Below are positions 5,798 to 6,524 of a stretch of DNA of 6,524 bases, piece by piece. The notes beneath the pieces were generated by a model that was not told where the DNA came from, ran no database searches, and saw nothing but the letters and a program-made list of their open reading frames with translations. Both the position numbers and the translations under genes were made by a program. The stretch covers positions 1 to 6,524 of the forward strand of contig JAAFHM010000278.1 of NCBI GenBank assembly GCA_013298375.1, read 5' to 3'. The DNA comes from Ignavibacteria bacterium. GTDB lineage: Bacteria > Bacteroidota > Ignavibacteria > Kapaibacteriales > UBA4661. Positions within the stretch are counted from its first letter, which is position 1; every line of letters starts with the position of its first letter.

Positions 5798-6352
5798 ATG
5801 AAGCGTATTAACAAGCAGAGTTTAGAAAACGCCTATCGCCTGTTTGAAAGCGGCGCAATAGACAATATTGAGGTCGGCACAACCAGAGGCTTACAGCAAA
5901 TACACACGTACTTGTTTGGCGGCTTGTATGATTTTGCAGGACAGATACGCACCAGCAACATCTCGAAAGGTAATTTTCGATTTGCAACCGCACTATATCT
6001 GAACGAAATTTTAGTGAAAATTGAACAAATGCCCGAACACACTTTTGAAGAAATTCTTGCCAAATATGTCGAAATGAATATTGCTCACCCTTTTATGGAA
6101 GGCAACGGCAGAGCGATGCGGATTTGGCTTGATATGCTGCTTAAAACAAGACTGCAAAAAGTGGTAAACTGGCAGTTTGTCAGCAAGGAATTATACTTGC
6201 AAGCCATGGAACGCAGCCCCATTAACGATTTGGAATTGCGAACCTTGCTGATGGCTCATCTCAGCGATGAAATTAACAACCGAGAAATCATGTTCAAAGG
6301 CATTGAGCAATCCTACTACTACGAAGGATACGAAAAAGGAAATGACGACTAA
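5798..6352 (+). CDS. fic: Class III Fic-domain protein adenylyltransferase
   Basis: A 184-aa single-domain Fic protein, near the usual length of the class III type represented by Neisseria meningitidis Fic. The catalytic loop HPFMEGNGRAMR (97-108) fits HxFx(D/E)GNGRxxR in full, with catalytic His97, metal-binding Glu101 and ATP-binding Gly/Asn/Arg residues. The flap that positions the target is seen at KGNFRFATALYL (57-68), and FAGQIR (46-51) is typical of the fold. The C-terminus carries SYYYEG (172-177), matching the inhibitory motif (S/T)xxxE(G/N). Glu176 is therefore predicted to block productive ATP binding until relieved, by autoAMPylation or monomerisation as known for N. meningitidis Fic. 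Known targets of related enzymes include DNA gyrase GyrB; the target here is not known. Translation probably reinitiates from the TPR-like gene ending 2 nt upstream, as no good ribosome site is visible. Confidence 0.93.
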   Translation: MKRINKQSLENAYRLFESGAIDNIEVGTTRGLQQIHTYLFGGLYDFAGQIRTSNISKGNFRFATALYLNEILVKIEQMPEHTFEEILAKYVEMNIAHPFMEGNGRAMRIWLDMLLKTRLQKVVNWQFVSKELYLQAMERSPINDLELRTLLMAHLSDEINNREIMFKGIEQSYYYEGYEKGNDD

Positions 6353-6388
6353 TCCCCAAACATTTGCCACCGCGTAACACAACAGAAA

Positions 6389-6524
6389 ATGGTCATAGCC
6401 AATCCACTATACGATGTCGTGTTCAAACGCATGATGGAGAACGATAAAGTCGCAAAGTTCTTCATCGGAACGCTCTTGGAACAAACGATCGAATCGGTCG
6501 AAGTACAGCCGCAAGAATTCACGT
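6389..6524 (+). CDS. Rpn/PD-(D/E)XK nuclease-transposase family protein, N-terminal fragment
   Basis: The first 45 codons, cut by the right edge. The start reads MVIANPLYDVVFKRMMENDK and continues VAKFFIGTLL...VEVQPQEFT. This N-terminus (ANPxYDxxFKxxMEd...VAkxxIxxLL...) is characteristic of Bacteroidota proteins annotated as Rpn-type recombination-promoting nuclease or PD-(D/E)XK family transposase; the catalytic residues lie beyond the edge. It starts 37 nt after the Fic stop, in the same frame, with no clear ribosome site or terminator between, so co-transcription with Fic is possible. The family call rests on recognition of the N-terminus only. Confidence 0.65.
   Translation, partial: MVIANPLYDVVFKRMMENDKVAKFFIGTLLEQTIESVEVQPQEFT

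Noticed and set aside
6350..6391. Possible Fic-nuclease fusion by stop readthrough, as both genes are in one frame
   Set aside because: Fic ends at its natural length just after the inhibitory motif and the next gene has its own typical N-terminal methionine segment, so shared frame is likely chance.

Overview
The window suggests a bacterium of the Bacteroidota/Chlorobiota (FCB) group, perhaps a Chlorobi-, Ignavibacteria- or Kapabacteria-like lineage. Evidence is the gene content (a DUF151 bifunctional-nuclease/UVR protein, a DUF5916 outer-membrane barrel, a small DUF5522 cysteine protein, a kinase of the HEIMNS-like type), a tRNA without encoded CCA, and promoter-like sites resembling the Bacteroidota form TTTG-N~20-TAnnTTTG rather than the E. 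coli form. The lineage is inferred from families only; no ribosomal RNA is present.

Layout. Bases 1-267 are a divergent promoter region: one site faces left out of the window, the other drives the DUF151/UVR gene (268-918, +). A tRNA with anticodon CAT follows (1044-1117, +). It has its own promoter candidate, a pre-tRNA leader hairpin, a 13-bp trailer hairpin and a very clear UUCG-loop terminator (1167-1201). Converging on it from the right is a tight three-gene minus-strand operon, 5021 to 1253. It holds a 72-aa DUF5522 cysteine-motif protein, then a 732-aa CBM9-like/DUF5916 outer-membrane protein whose ATG overlaps the previous stop (ATGA), then a 449-aa membrane histidine kinase starting 5 nt after the barrel's stop. 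From a shared divergent promoter region (5022-5189), a rightward unit encodes a 201-aa unrecognised TPR-like protein and, 2 nt later, a 184-aa Fic AMP-transferase with an intact catalytic loop and a C-terminal class III inhibitory motif. The right edge holds the first 45 codons of a protein that looks like the Rpn/PD-(D/E)XK transposase-nuclease group.

How the genes may work together. The minus-strand operon couples a surface barrel with a sensor kinase and a small possible metal-binding protein; no response regulator is in view. The TPR-like/Fic pair, A+T-richer than its neighbours and next to a mobile-type nuclease gene, looks like accessory DNA and is the best candidate here for an undescribed functional module. 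The other genes are housekeeping or ordinary for the group.
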